From the NCBI RefSeq assembly GCF_030732095.1, contig NZ_JAVAMQ010000010.1, positions 98,780 to 162,779 of the forward strand: a DNA stretch of 64,000 nucleotides. The letters run 5' to 3'. The position numbers and the translations under genes were made by a program. Below, in pieces: positions 42,498-50,585 of this stretch (position 1 is the first letter of the stretch; each line of letters begins with the position of its first letter). The stretch comes from Paracoccus spongiarum (GTDB lineage Bacteria > Pseudomonadota > Alphaproteobacteria > Rhodobacterales > Rhodobacteraceae). The notes under the pieces were generated by a model. The model searched no databases. It was not told the origin of the DNA and saw only the letters and a program-made list of their open reading frames with translations.

Positions 42498-43775
42498 GTG
42501 CTCGATCGACTCGCCTTTGCCGCCGCACTCTTTTTCGGTGCCATCATCGGCCCACAGGGTAGCGCAGCCATGCAGATTTCGAGCAGCTATAGGGAAGCCA
42601 CGCAGTTCATGCCGGCCAGCTTGACGGTCAAGTTGTCCGGCGAGATCGTGCATGGTGACGCTGCCGCACTGAAGGCAGAGCTGCTGCGCTACGAGGGTCG
42701 GCCCATTAACGACATCAGCTTCGAGTTTGACAGCCCCGGCGGCGCACTCATGGAGGGCATCCGCATTGGCCAGGTCATTGCCGCCCGGCCCGAGAGCACG
42801 TCCTCGCGCATTGCAGGCGACAGCTCTCCAATTTGCGCCAGCGCCTGCGTCTACGCCTATCTCGGGGCCGACTTCCGCTTCATAGAAAACGGTGCCAGGC
42901 TGGGCGTTCACCAGTTCTACACCGAGAACGAGCTGACCGGTTCGGACGCATTGGCAATGGGTCAGGAACTAACCTCGATCATCCTCACCTATCTCCAGAG
43001 CCGCGGGGTCGACAGCGATTTTCTCGCCGACATCGTCTCGGCGCGCGGCGACAGCATGGTCTTGGTCGATCACCAACGTCTTGCTGATCTCGGCGTCGTT
43101 TCTCAAGGCGTGAGGGGACAATCCGTCGAGTATGTGAACTACGAGGGAGAGATATCGCTGCGCGTCGAGCAAGATGCCTTCGTCGGCCAAAACAAGATCA
43201 TCATCGGCTGCGGTGACGAAGGGCCTTACGGTATTACCTTTCTGCAGGAGCCGCCCATGCCGTTTGCAGGGCCCTTCATGGTGCATGCCGGAGGCTACGA
43301 TCATACGATCCACGAGTTCGGCTATATACAGCACGGCAACGGCGAGACGATCGCGGGCTTTCAGATCACTCCTCAAGTTGCGGCCGAGATCGCAGGCGCT
43401 TCGGCCATCGGCGGTAAGGTCTTTAATATGGATAAGAGCATCTCCTACGGCTTTGCCGGGGAGGTGGTGGACCCCAAGATCCGCGACATGGTTGATGGCT
43501 GCATGCGTCGCTTCTTCCGAACTGCTCCCCCTCCGCCTCCGCCTACGCCGGCTCCAATGCCGCGCATGACTCGACAAAACGGGCTCGATCTACGTGGGGC
43601 AGATCTTCTGGCCAACGGCATCCGTGGCATCTCTCTGGATGAATGCGAACGCCAATGCTTGGCCGCTTCCAAATGCGCAGCGGTGAGCTACGTTATCGAT
43701 ATGCAGTGGTGCTGGCCGAAGGGCTATGGCGGCAGGCCAATCCAGAGTTCGGGCGTCATCTCCTCAGTCAGGTGA
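42498..43775 (+). CDS. Exported ClpP-like protein with C-terminal PAN-type domain
   Basis: 425 residues from GTG 42498 (GAGG six bases upstream; a TTG at 42492 is the alternative). Signal peptide (LAFAAALFFGAIIGPQGSAA). A crotonase/ClpP-like fold follows, with SFEFDSPGGALMEGIRIGQV and SSPICASACVYAYLGADFRF, where the Ser in ASAC is at the ClpP nucleophile position and the His in GVHQFY could be catalytic. Then a 140-residue unknown part, a proline linker (PPPPPPTPAP) and a Cys-rich domain (LDECERQCLAASKCAAVSY) of PAN/Apple type. Role unknown. Confidence 0.75.
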   Translation: MLDRLAFAAALFFGAIIGPQGSAAMQISSSYREATQFMPASLTVKLSGEIVHGDAAALKAELLRYEGRPINDISFEFDSPGGALMEGIRIGQVIAARPESTSSRIAGDSSPICASACVYAYLGADFRFIENGARLGVHQFYTENELTGSDALAMGQELTSIILTYLQSRGVDSDFLADIVSARGDSMVLVDHQRLADLGVVSQGVRGQSVEYVNYEGEISLRVEQDAFVGQNKIIIGCGDEGPYGITFLQEPPMPFAGPFMVHAGGYDHTIHEFGYIQHGNGETIAGFQITPQVAAEIAGASAIGGKVFNMDKSISYGFAGEVVDPKIRDMVDGCMRRFFRTAPPPPPPTPAPMPRMTRQNGLDLRGADLLANGIRGISLDECERQCLAASKCAAVSYVIDMQWCWPKGYGGRPIQSSGVISSVR

Positions 43776-44063
43776 GGCGGGACCGCAGTCATTTGCTGCA
43801 GGCGCAGCTTCACTGGCCTAGCTTTTATAGAAGTTCGCCTGGGGGCGCCGAGTGCGGTCTAACGGCGGCGCGGCAATACAACTGGCTTCGCAGTGATGGC
43901 GGAACCTCGGGATTCGATCGGCATCAGTGGCTGAGCCTCCGCAGAACCGTCGGCCATTTAATGTTGAAAATTTCCCCTATGGTAATCGTCTCCCTTCTAG
44001 CCTCCCTTGCTCGAATCCGAGCATCGGATAACGTTTTCTCAGAACATTTACGGGGATCTCTTG

Positions 44064-45443
44064 ATGCTTTCCTATATTCACTGCGCAGCGAAGACGACCA
44101 TTTCCTCGAAGAAGGCGCTCGGACTCGCGCTCCTCATTGCAGGCACCTCCGCTCCCGCCCTAGGGCAGGACAGCCCCGCCCCGGCCGTGCCCGCTGAAGC
44201 CGCCGCCTCCGTGGATTTCTCGGCCCTGCGCGCCGAAGTGGCAGGGATCGAAGAGGAGATCTCCGAGGCCGAAGCAGAGCTCGCCGGCTACGAAGGCGGC
44301 CTCATCGTGACGCTAATCCAGGCACGGATCGAGACGCTGAAGCTCACCCGGGCCATCCTCGAGAACCAGGCGGCAGCGGCCGGCGGCGGCGCCGTCACCG
44401 CCATCACCGTTCCGGTGGCGGCGCCTGACGAAGCGCGGGCAGCCGAGATCCTGCGGGATATCGAGGCGCAGATGAAGATCATCGAGGAGGCGGAGGCCGA
44501 GGCGGCCGGGGCCGGCGGTCTGGTCGGCGCGCTTGCCGTCTCCCGCGTGCTGACCGAAAAGCTCACCCTGACCCAGCTGCGCGCCGCCTGGATGGCGGCC
44601 CGCTATGGGACGATCGTGCCGGTGGCGGTGACGGCCGCGCCCCAGGTCGCCTCGACGGCCCCGGCGGCGGATCGTCCAGAAGACGCGGCCGAGCCTGACA
44701 GCCGGGCAAGCCTGCCTGAATGGGCGGATCCGGACTATCCCGAGATCGACTACACGAAGAGCATCTTCTCGGCCATGGCGGGTCAAGGATACGAGATTCG
44801 GGGCTGGTGGGGATTCGAGGAAACCCGGGCCGAGATCGACGACTCGCCGCTGGTGTTCGCACGCAACGTCTCGGCTGTTCCTGAGACCGGGTTCATTCCC
44901 ACGACGCCCGGGCTGTTCTTCAGGTGCCGCGAAGGCGAGAGCTCGGTCATCTATGACGCAGACACCTATATCAGCGGCAATTTCCGCTCCGACACGCTTC
45001 CAACCTCCATCAGGATCGACGACCGACCTGCCGAGACCCAGCAATGGTCGAAGCTCACCACTAGCAAGGGTTCCGGCCTGTTTGGTGTCCGCGCCGAGGC
45101 GATGATGCGTCGCCTGCTGGACGCCGAGAAGGTCTTCTTCCGCATTGAGGATGGCGGGCAGAGATACGATGCCTCGTTCGATCTCGCCGGTATCCAGCCA
45201 GTTGTCGAGGCGGTGGCCGGCGCCTGCGGCTTCAGCCTTCTCGAGCTCACCCGCGACGACTATCGTGCCATCCAGACCATGCTTAACGCCGCCGGCTTCG
45301 ACACGGGCGCTCCGGATGGAGTCTGGGGTAACGGTTCGGCGCGAGCGATGCGGGAATGGCAGGAGGAGAACGGATTGCCCCCAACGGGTGCGCCTGATCG
45401 GGCGAGCCTCGAAGCAATGGGCATTACGCTCGCGGCCGAGTAA
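44064..45443 (+). CDS. Exported coiled-coil protein with peptidoglycan-binding domain
   Basis: 459 residues from ATG 44064 (GGGGATC upstream). N-terminal signal (LGLALLIAGTSAPALGQ), then a coiled coil at about 48-100 rich in Glu/Ala (EVAGIEEEISEAEAELAGYE). A middle region (GLFFRCREGESSVIYDADTY, IRIDDRPAETQQWSK, FRIEDGGQRYDASFDLAG) is similar in pattern to TagO-type domains. The C-terminal 60 residues (YRAIQTMLNAAGFDTGAPDG) are a PG_binding_1 domain. It probably sits on the cell wall. The 288 bp upstream, AT-richer, may hold its promoter. Confidence 0.72.
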   Translation: MLSYIHCAAKTTISSKKALGLALLIAGTSAPALGQDSPAPAVPAEAAASVDFSALRAEVAGIEEEISEAEAELAGYEGGLIVTLIQARIETLKLTRAILENQAAAAGGGAVTAITVPVAAPDEARAAEILRDIEAQMKIIEEAEAEAAGAGGLVGALAVSRVLTEKLTLTQLRAAWMAARYGTIVPVAVTAAPQVASTAPAADRPEDAAEPDSRASLPEWADPDYPEIDYTKSIFSAMAGQGYEIRGWWGFEETRAEIDDSPLVFARNVSAVPETGFIPTTPGLFFRCREGESSVIYDADTYISGNFRSDTLPTSIRIDDRPAETQQWSKLTTSKGSGLFGVRAEAMMRRLLDAEKVFFRIEDGGQRYDASFDLAGIQPVVEAVAGACGFSLLELTRDDYRAIQTMLNAAGFDTGAPDGVWGNGSARAMREWQEENGLPPTGAPDRASLEAMGITLAAE

Positions 45444-45467
45444 CGGAAGAACCAGGAGGATGATGCG

Positions 45468-45968
45468 ATGTGGCTTCTGAAAGCGCTGTTCGGCGGCAAG
45501 AACAGATCTGCACCGCCCGCTTCCTCGTCGGCGGCTGAGCCCAAGGCACGGCCGGCGAAGGCCAACGCACGCCGCGGGAGCGTCGTCACGAATCTCAAGA
45601 CCTTCCCCTCGAACATGGTCGGCGAAAGCAACTATCAGGACGCGCTGGCCAAGGTGGCGGGAGGCTACCAGCGCGACAGCCAGGCCTTCGAGATCCCGGC
45701 CGTCATCGCGCTCGATCCCGCGAACAGCTATGACCCGAACGCGGTCAAGGTCGAAATCAAGGGCGTGACAGTCGGATACCTGCCAGCGGCCGAGGCGAAG
45801 CGGATCGGCGAGATGATGCGCCAGCAGGGCATCGAGGAGGCCGATCTCAAGGCTCAGATCCGTGGCGGCTGGAGGACGAACCAGCACGATCAGGGGAACT
45901 TTGGTGTGAAGCTGCGACTGCCTCGCCGGGGCTGGGTAGATTTTGGCGTGGGGGCGAAGGAGCAATGA
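45468..45968 (+). CDS. HIRAN-like domain protein
   Basis: 166 residues. The region VIALDPANSYDPNAVKVEIK followed by GVTVGYLPAAEAKRI is the HIRAN pattern (DPNAV, then VGYLP), a domain that binds DNA 3' ends in helicase-nuclease systems. The basic N-terminal linker (about 25-38) follows MWLLKALFGGKNR. It starts 24 bp after the peptidoglycan-binding gene, with AGGAGG just upstream, so the two are probably co-transcribed. Confidence 0.7.
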   Translation: MWLLKALFGGKNRSAPPASSSAAEPKARPAKANARRGSVVTNLKTFPSNMVGESNYQDALAKVAGGYQRDSQAFEIPAVIALDPANSYDPNAVKVEIKGVTVGYLPAAEAKRIGEMMRQQGIEEADLKAQIRGGWRTNQHDQGNFGVKLRLPRRGWVDFGVGAKEQ

Positions 45969-46743
45969 GACACCAGCCGACGGGACGCGCCATATCCTGC
46001 CGACCCGCTTGGGATGCCAAAGCGCGGCAACGCTCTCCCGGACGGCCCCTTGCAGCCAGTCGAGCTTGAGCCATGCTGCGTGGCGGCGTTTCATATAGTT
46101 GCCGTTCGGGCGGCGACAATGCAGCATGTCGTCGCCGCTGGTTGCGTGAGATGACGGTCCGTCGGAAGATCATTCAGAATTTTCCGGGCCGACCTTGCCC
46201 AAGGCTTGCCTAAGGAATGGAAAAATGACCATATTTGACGTGCTTGCCCAAGAACGATCCAACGCTGACAAATCCATGGAAGGCCGGCCAAATGAGTAGA
46301 GAAATTCATCTTCCAGAGACCTTTGGTGGCACCCGAGAACACGATGAAGCGCATCCTTGGTCGGGCTTGTCGGGCGTGGCGACAGTGGATGGAGCTATGC
46401 CACTTGGCGAAAGGGCAGCTTCAGCACAACTGGGAATCCGGGCTTGGTATACGCCTTTGCCACCGAAGCAGCTGCCCTGGAGTTCGCTAGGAGCTTTCCT
46501 TTCGGCGAGAAAAAGTCTGCCAAGCGCCTAACAGTCCTAGGTAGATCAACTTCTCAAGGTGATCGATACTGGCAGAGATAAGCTAGACTGCGTCAGCTGA
46601 TCCATCTCGATCAGTTGACGGTCTAAAATGTCGTCCGGTGTCTTTCTGACCTCTGAGCTGCGGCCTCCTAAAGCGGACTCTTAACCACTCGCCTACGGTC
46701 ATAGCTTAGGCACCACAAATAGGTTTCAAGACTCGTTGGACAC
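45969..46743. other. Gap of about 775 bp at the edge of the AT-rich retron segment
   Basis: The GC content drops within this gap (from about 46190). Short frames (ATG 46225, 24 codons; ATG 46292 shifting into a frame that reads NPGLVYAFATEAAALEFARS) look like a broken small gene but match nothing I know. 46655-46700 resembles the 5' half of a tRNA on the minus strand but lacks a T-arm. No clear terminator. Confidence 0.4.
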
Positions 46744-47592
46744 ATGGCTACCAAAGTTCCCCAAAACAACCCTCCCGTTGCCAAGGGAAATAGGTTCCCG
46801 TTTCAAGTTTCGATTGTTGCGTGGGGAGACCTACTGGGCTACGGGAGAAAAATAGCTGAGGCTGGCTTCAATCCCTTGGATGAACGCGCAAAGACCAGCA
46901 TCATTCGAATGCGCGAGTTTCACCGTGTCGTAGCAGAACATAGCAACCGACATTTTCCAAGTCTTGTCATAAACGACGGCGTCGCAGCCTACCGAGACCT
47001 GTCCTTGCGGGGCCGTTCCATAAGCCACGACTTTTTGGAAAGGAGCTGGGAACTGTTTAGCGCGATCAACGAACTTGAGGCCAAGCGTGGAGATCCAGGG
47101 ATTCGAATGGTGGTTGCCTGTGGTTTCCGGATGAGGGGGCGAAGGGCCAAAGTCGAAAACGACCATAGCAAGGTGAACTCTATCCTTTACCGTTTCCGTG
47201 ACGGGCAACTGACCGCTGAACAAGCAATACGGGAAGCGTCCACTGCTAGGCCCTCATTTGATGTTGTGCCTCAGCTTCAGGCGAACTTTGCTTTCACAAA
47301 GGCATATGTTGCCGAAAGCTCTGGACGCAGTGGTGGGCTTCCCGGCCCGAATTTCTATCTTGATACAGCGTTGCTCTTGGACTCGACGTGCGCCTGGCCC
47401 AGTGGTGGAAGCGGGATTATGTGGAGGGATAATACTCTTGGACTGGACACAGAGTTCCGAAGAGTTTCGAATCTTCCAAAGATAAAACATCCTGAAGGCG
47501 GAGCTTCCGAATTGAGGACGGGTCTTGAAGTAGCACAGTTCCTCGCCGGGGATGTTGATGTCTTGAATGCGTTAAGCTTAGCCTCAAAGTAA
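46744..47592 (+). CDS. Hypothetical protein with class III nucleotide-cyclase-like motifs
   Basis: 282 residues, AT-richer codon use than the chromosome. I do not know the family by name. SIVAWGDLLGYGR resembles the first metal-Asp motif of class III cyclases (xDxxGF), SLVINDGVAAYRD the second (GDGxxAxF), and GIRMVVACGFRMRGRR the RIGIHxGxxxxG strand that follows. GLPGPNFYLDTALLLD could be the later G..N.AARL region. The order and spacing are right for a cyclase/GGDEF-like palm fold. Catalysis is unproven. It is convergent with the retron reverse transcriptase. Confidence 0.7.
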   Translation: MATKVPQNNPPVAKGNRFPFQVSIVAWGDLLGYGRKIAEAGFNPLDERAKTSIIRMREFHRVVAEHSNRHFPSLVINDGVAAYRDLSLRGRSISHDFLERSWELFSAINELEAKRGDPGIRMVVACGFRMRGRRAKVENDHSKVNSILYRFRDGQLTAEQAIREASTARPSFDVVPQLQANFAFTKAYVAESSGRSGGLPGPNFYLDTALLLDSTCAWPSGGSGIMWRDNTLGLDTEFRRVSNLPKIKHPEGGASELRTGLEVAQFLAGDVDVLNALSLASK

Positions 47593-47699
47593 ATCTCGAT
47601 CCCAAGCGGCCGGCTGAGCACATTGCATTGGGCACAACGCGATCACCTGAAGCTGACATCAAAGCGGTCGACAGCGAAAACCGCGGCTGTGACACAGCG

Positions 47700-48641
47700 C
47701 TACTTAATTGCCTCCTTTAATCCTCTTGGTGTCCTTTGGTGTAAAATTTCCTCCACTACGCGCGCTCCATACTTGCTCTTTAAAGAGTCAACGAAAGCAG
47801 GTTCAACGTCACTTGCGAATGCGATTAACCCGCCGAGCTTCCAAAACAGATCAGCTTGAAGCGTACCAATCGTATAGCTATGCACTAACGATTTTATCTC
47901 TCTTTTTCTGCCTCGACCAATCGAAATCCTGCCTTCTGGCGTTAAGTTTATGCCGGTGATTGATCGCCTATACTTTCTTGATAGATAGGCGGTTTTCTTA
48001 TCGTTGATCGTTAAACTGGCATACCTGAAGGATCTAGCTGTCTCGCGTACAAAGACCTCTACCTCAGACAGGCTGTTCGAAGACTTCGCGGAAATGTTAA
48101 TGTCGTCAGCATACCTAGTGTAAGCAAGATCGCGGCGTGCACACCACTCGCTAACTGCTGCATCAAATGAGAACATTAAGGCGTTCGTTACTGATGGTGA
48201 CGAGGGTGCCCCTATCGTCAGGTGGCCATTTCTGGTGACGACGTCCGAACAAAATGAGATGTCATCATGGCTTAATCTAGTGGCCTCTGACAGGAAACTC
48301 CTGATATTATCACGCGAGAAAGAAGGAAAGAAGTCCTTGAAGTCTAGATGTATGGTAAATGCTGAAGCAACGTGAGCTTCGGCATTCTTCCGGATTGATG
48401 CGCCTGCCTTGTAGGCGGTGGCACAAGCACTCACCGGCAACTGCTGAAATATGCCGCGGGCGAGCCATCTCTGAACAGCTTTCAATTCCGGCGTTGGCTG
48501 GGAAATAACTCGATCCGACCCATCCTTCTTCGGGATTGAGTAGGTTTTGTACATTCGCGAGGCGTTTAGCTGAAGCCTCTCTATCCTAGCCGGCGACATA
48601 CCAGATTTTTCTGCTAGGATCTCACGCAACATATGCGGCAT
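47700..48641 (-). CDS. Retron reverse transcriptase
   Basis: A 313-residue RNA-directed DNA polymerase. Catalytic Asp100 lies in HLDFKDFFPSF, and YADD is at 177-180 (YTRYADDINIS). The retron-specific NAxxH motif is NAEAH at 86-90, and the VTG motif of region Y appears as ITG (228-230, RRSITGINL). Domain length fits short retron enzymes. It should copy the msd part of the upstream RNA into branched msDNA. The start overlaps the effector gene by 20 bp. ATG 48641 has an alternative at codon 4. Confidence 0.94.
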   Translation of the reverse strand: MPHMLREILAEKSGMSPARIERLQLNASRMYKTYSIPKKDGSDRVISQPTPELKAVQRWLARGIFQQLPVSACATAYKAGASIRKNAEAHVASAFTIHLDFKDFFPSFSRDNIRSFLSEATRLSHDDISFCSDVVTRNGHLTIGAPSSPSVTNALMFSFDAAVSEWCARRDLAYTRYADDINISAKSSNSLSEVEVFVRETARSFRYASLTINDKKTAYLSRKYRRSITGINLTPEGRISIGRGRKREIKSLVHSYTIGTLQADLFWKLGGLIAFASDVEPAFVDSLKSKYGARVVEEILHQRTPRGLKEAIK

Positions 48642-49524
48642 CTCCCAGTAGTAGGGCTCCAGAATCCACCAGAAGGCTCATTACCTCCACCTTTATGGAG
48701 TTTCGCTCTTCATTGAAACCATCTCGTGTAGTGCAGTTTATTCTATCTATTGGCTCTGAAGAAAACTCCCCAGCATCGCCATGAGGCCTTATGAGCCCTG
48801 CGCCCAAGAGGATTGATGATACCTCCCGAATCTCCCCTATGTCTGCACGCCCGGAGAACAGCCCCCTACAAATGTAAAGGACATCATCAACCGTCGCCAC
48901 TTCAAGGATATTATATATGCAATGAACGATGGAAAATTTGTCAAAGTAGCCAGTCTTTGAATATGATGTGTCCGGAAAAGATTTTCGCCTAGATAAGCGA
49001 CCTCGCTCCCTTATTCTTGAAATAATCCCGGAAAAATCAGGCGCTGCATATGACATCTGGATTTGAGGGTGAAATCTAGTCTTGTCGCCTATCAACTTTG
49101 CGGGACCCAGCGAAAGAAAAGAGTCTTTGTCGAGGCGATCTTGATCCAGAATAAGAATGCTCTTATTGGCCAAGGAATCAAATGCGGAAAAATATCCCGC
49201 CTCGGCAAAAGAGCCGGGTGCCTCCGGAAAAATTACTATAGCTAGCGAAAGTTCTCCAATTACTTTCTCGAAAGCACTTAGGTTAAACGGATCATCACTG
49301 AGGGAGTGAGCATAGTCGATAGCATACTCGGGCTGAAACAGCAGATACTCGACTTTGGCCTCTGCGCAATAGGACATAAACCTCGGCCGCATTTGGCTCG
49401 ACTCATTGCCACCGCATACAAAAATGATGTTACTTCGACCGGGATAAAGATAACCCTCTTTTAGAAGGCGCAGCACCCGAGAACGCAAGGAACTATTTTC
49501 CTTTGCGATAATCGGGTGCGTCAA
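48622..49524 (-). CDS. Retron effector, nucleoside-deoxyribosyltransferase-like (Eco1/St85 type)
   Basis: 300 residues from TTG 49524. NIIFVCGG near the start and IVIFPEAPGSFAEAGYFSAF (about 96-115) match the N-glycosidase effectors of Eco1 (Ec86)-like retrons (FPESPGSF.E.G.F there). Glu108 in SFAE is the likely catalytic residue, by analogy with nucleoside deoxyribosyltransferases. The C-terminal half is probably the helical winged-helix-like part. A stop lies four codons upstream, so no longer form exists. AGAGGA lies 8-13 bases before the TTG. Confidence 0.88.
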   Translation of the reverse strand: MTHPIIAKENSSLRSRVLRLLKEGYLYPGRSNIIFVCGGNESSQMRPRFMSYCAEAKVEYLLFQPEYAIDYAHSLSDDPFNLSAFEKVIGELSLAIVIFPEAPGSFAEAGYFSAFDSLANKSILILDQDRLDKDSFLSLGPAKLIGDKTRFHPQIQMSYAAPDFSGIISRIRERGRLSRRKSFPDTSYSKTGYFDKFSIVHCIYNILEVATVDDVLYICRGLFSGRADIGEIREVSSILLGAGLIRPHGDAGEFSSEPIDRINCTTRDGFNEERNSIKVEVMSLLVDSGALLLGDAAYVA

Positions 49525-49532
49525 CTGTAGTT

Positions 49533-49696
49533 CCTCTTACTTAAGCGGCCGACTTCGGCCTTCGAAGTCGAGGCCGAGTGAAGCCGGGCTCGACTTCGAA
49601 GGCCGAAGTCGGCGCCCAAAAGCGTACAATTCAGTTCAGCCTGGCTAAACACCCGGCATAGAGTTCCTGCTTGACAGAACCCAGCTAAGAGATCTC
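49533..49696 (-). ncRNA. Retron msr-msd RNA
   Basis: On the minus strand, a1 ends CTCTTA just before TTAGC, with the predicted branching G at 49685. a2 begins TAAGAG (49539-49534), pairing with a1 over 6 bp plus a wobble. This mirrors Eco1, where a1 ends CTTA-GC and a2 begins TAAG. Two msr-type hairpins follow (49663-49680, with one bulge; 49639-49657). The msd is a perfect 25-bp inverted repeat (arms 49548-49572 and 49589-49613) around a 16-base loop. It lies immediately upstream of the effector gene, the Eco1 order. The outer ends are approximate. Confidence 0.88.
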
Positions 49697-50161
49697 AACT
49701 TTCGCAAATGCTTAGTGACCGTGCAAGTGTAAAATTTCACACGAAGCCCCTACCATGGCGCAACTATCAGTTGCGAATGAGATTCCCTCGGCGGTCTGTG
49801 CCGATGACTGATCTCTCATGTTTGCTGCAAAAACCGTGCCGCAGCGATGTCGATCGGCTTTCCGTCCGTTCCTTTGCGGATGAAAGAGCACATGCTGCAA
49901 AGGGCGCGAAGGACCTCTTTCGCGGGCTTGCTGTGAGTGCGGTGCCGCACTGCCGTCAGACGGCTTTCCGCCCGACCTGCGGGTCTCGCCCGCCAGTTAT
50001 CGCCCTGTCCCTGAATGTCGGCTTATCCAGATTGCCGCGGATGCGACGCTGCATCGCCGCATGTCGGCAGTCCGCCCGTTGGAACGTTAAGGACGTTAAT
50101 TGTGCAGGCGCAGCGAACGGCCGCAATGGGGAACGTTCGATTTCTGTTCCATCTCGGCGAG
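49697..50161. other. Gap of about 460 bp between retron and tRNA-Ser flank
   Basis: No gene recognised. 49697-49760 is AT-rich and must hold the retron promoter (minus strand; possible -35 TTGCAC near 49726, no convincing -10). From 49850 the sequence becomes GC-richer, with broken frames on both strands. Confidence 0.4.
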
Positions 50162-50408
50162 TGCCACTGGCGTCGAAGTGTTCAGGCTGCCGGTCAGAAA
50201 TACGGTTAAATTGCAGATATTTACAGGCTATTCACCAAATTGGTGCAGTCATCAGGTCCGGAGACTATTGGCACTGAGAGACCGCTTCCGGGGCTTTTGG
50301 CGGCAGCGCCAGTGCTCAGCCCCACCCGCATAACCCTCGAAAACAACGGAAAAATCCGGCCGCAGCCGGATCGGGAGAACGCTTTCGTGGCGGCAAGTGG
50401 CGGAGAGG
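50162..50408. repeat. Right copy of about 250-bp direct repeat, ending in tRNA-Ser
   Basis: Same orientation as 37180-37430 and similar over its whole length with small differences (strongest from 50325 to 50407). It contains the tRNA-Ser terminator and enters the tRNA acceptor/CCA end at 50398-50408. The two copies enclose about 12.7 kb carrying the recombinase cassette and the retron. Confidence 0.85.
50350..50371 (-). terminator. Rho-independent terminator of tRNA-Ser
   Basis: On the minus strand: stem ATCCGGC, loop TGCG, stem GCCGGAT, then TTTT. It lies 27 bases past the tRNA CCA end. The duplicate in the left repeat is at 37367-37388. Confidence 0.85.
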
Positions 50409-50487
50409 GTGGGATTCGAACCCACGGAACCCTTGCAGGCTCAACGGTTTTCGAGACCGCCCCGTTCGACCACTCCGGCACCTCTCC
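50398..50487 (-). tRNA. tRNA-Ser (anticodon CGA), CCA encoded
   Basis: On the minus strand: acceptor GGAGAGG (50487-50481) pairs with CCTCTCC (50408-50402), with discriminator G and CCA down to 50398. The anticodon loop CTCGAAA gives CGA. There is a long variable arm (GAGCCTGCAAGGGTTC) and the T-arm GTGGGTTCGAATCCCAC. It borders the accessory region on its 3' side, a usual attachment site for integrative elements. Confidence 0.96.
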
Positions 50488-50585
50488 GCGCTGTGGTGTG
50501 GTGAGGCGGGGATGTAGACAGGTGGGGGTTGAAGTGCAAGGGGGTTTCGCCGAAAAAAGCGCGTCAGCAGGCAAGGGGGCCCGCC

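Noticed and set aside
46655..46700. tRNA-like 5' half on the minus strand (GCGAGTGGTTAAGAGTCCGC)
   Set aside because: The anticodon stem does not pair properly and no T-arm or 3' acceptor strand follows; at best a decayed fragment.
49548..49613. 25-bp inverted repeat considered as an ordinary terminator
   Set aside because: No T-run follows on either strand, the loop is 16 bases, and its place between retron-type a1/a2 sequences upstream of effector and RT explains it better as the msd.
49708..50277. + strand open frame between retron and tRNA-Ser
   Set aside because: Composition changes along its length, it crosses the direct repeat, and no motif is seen.
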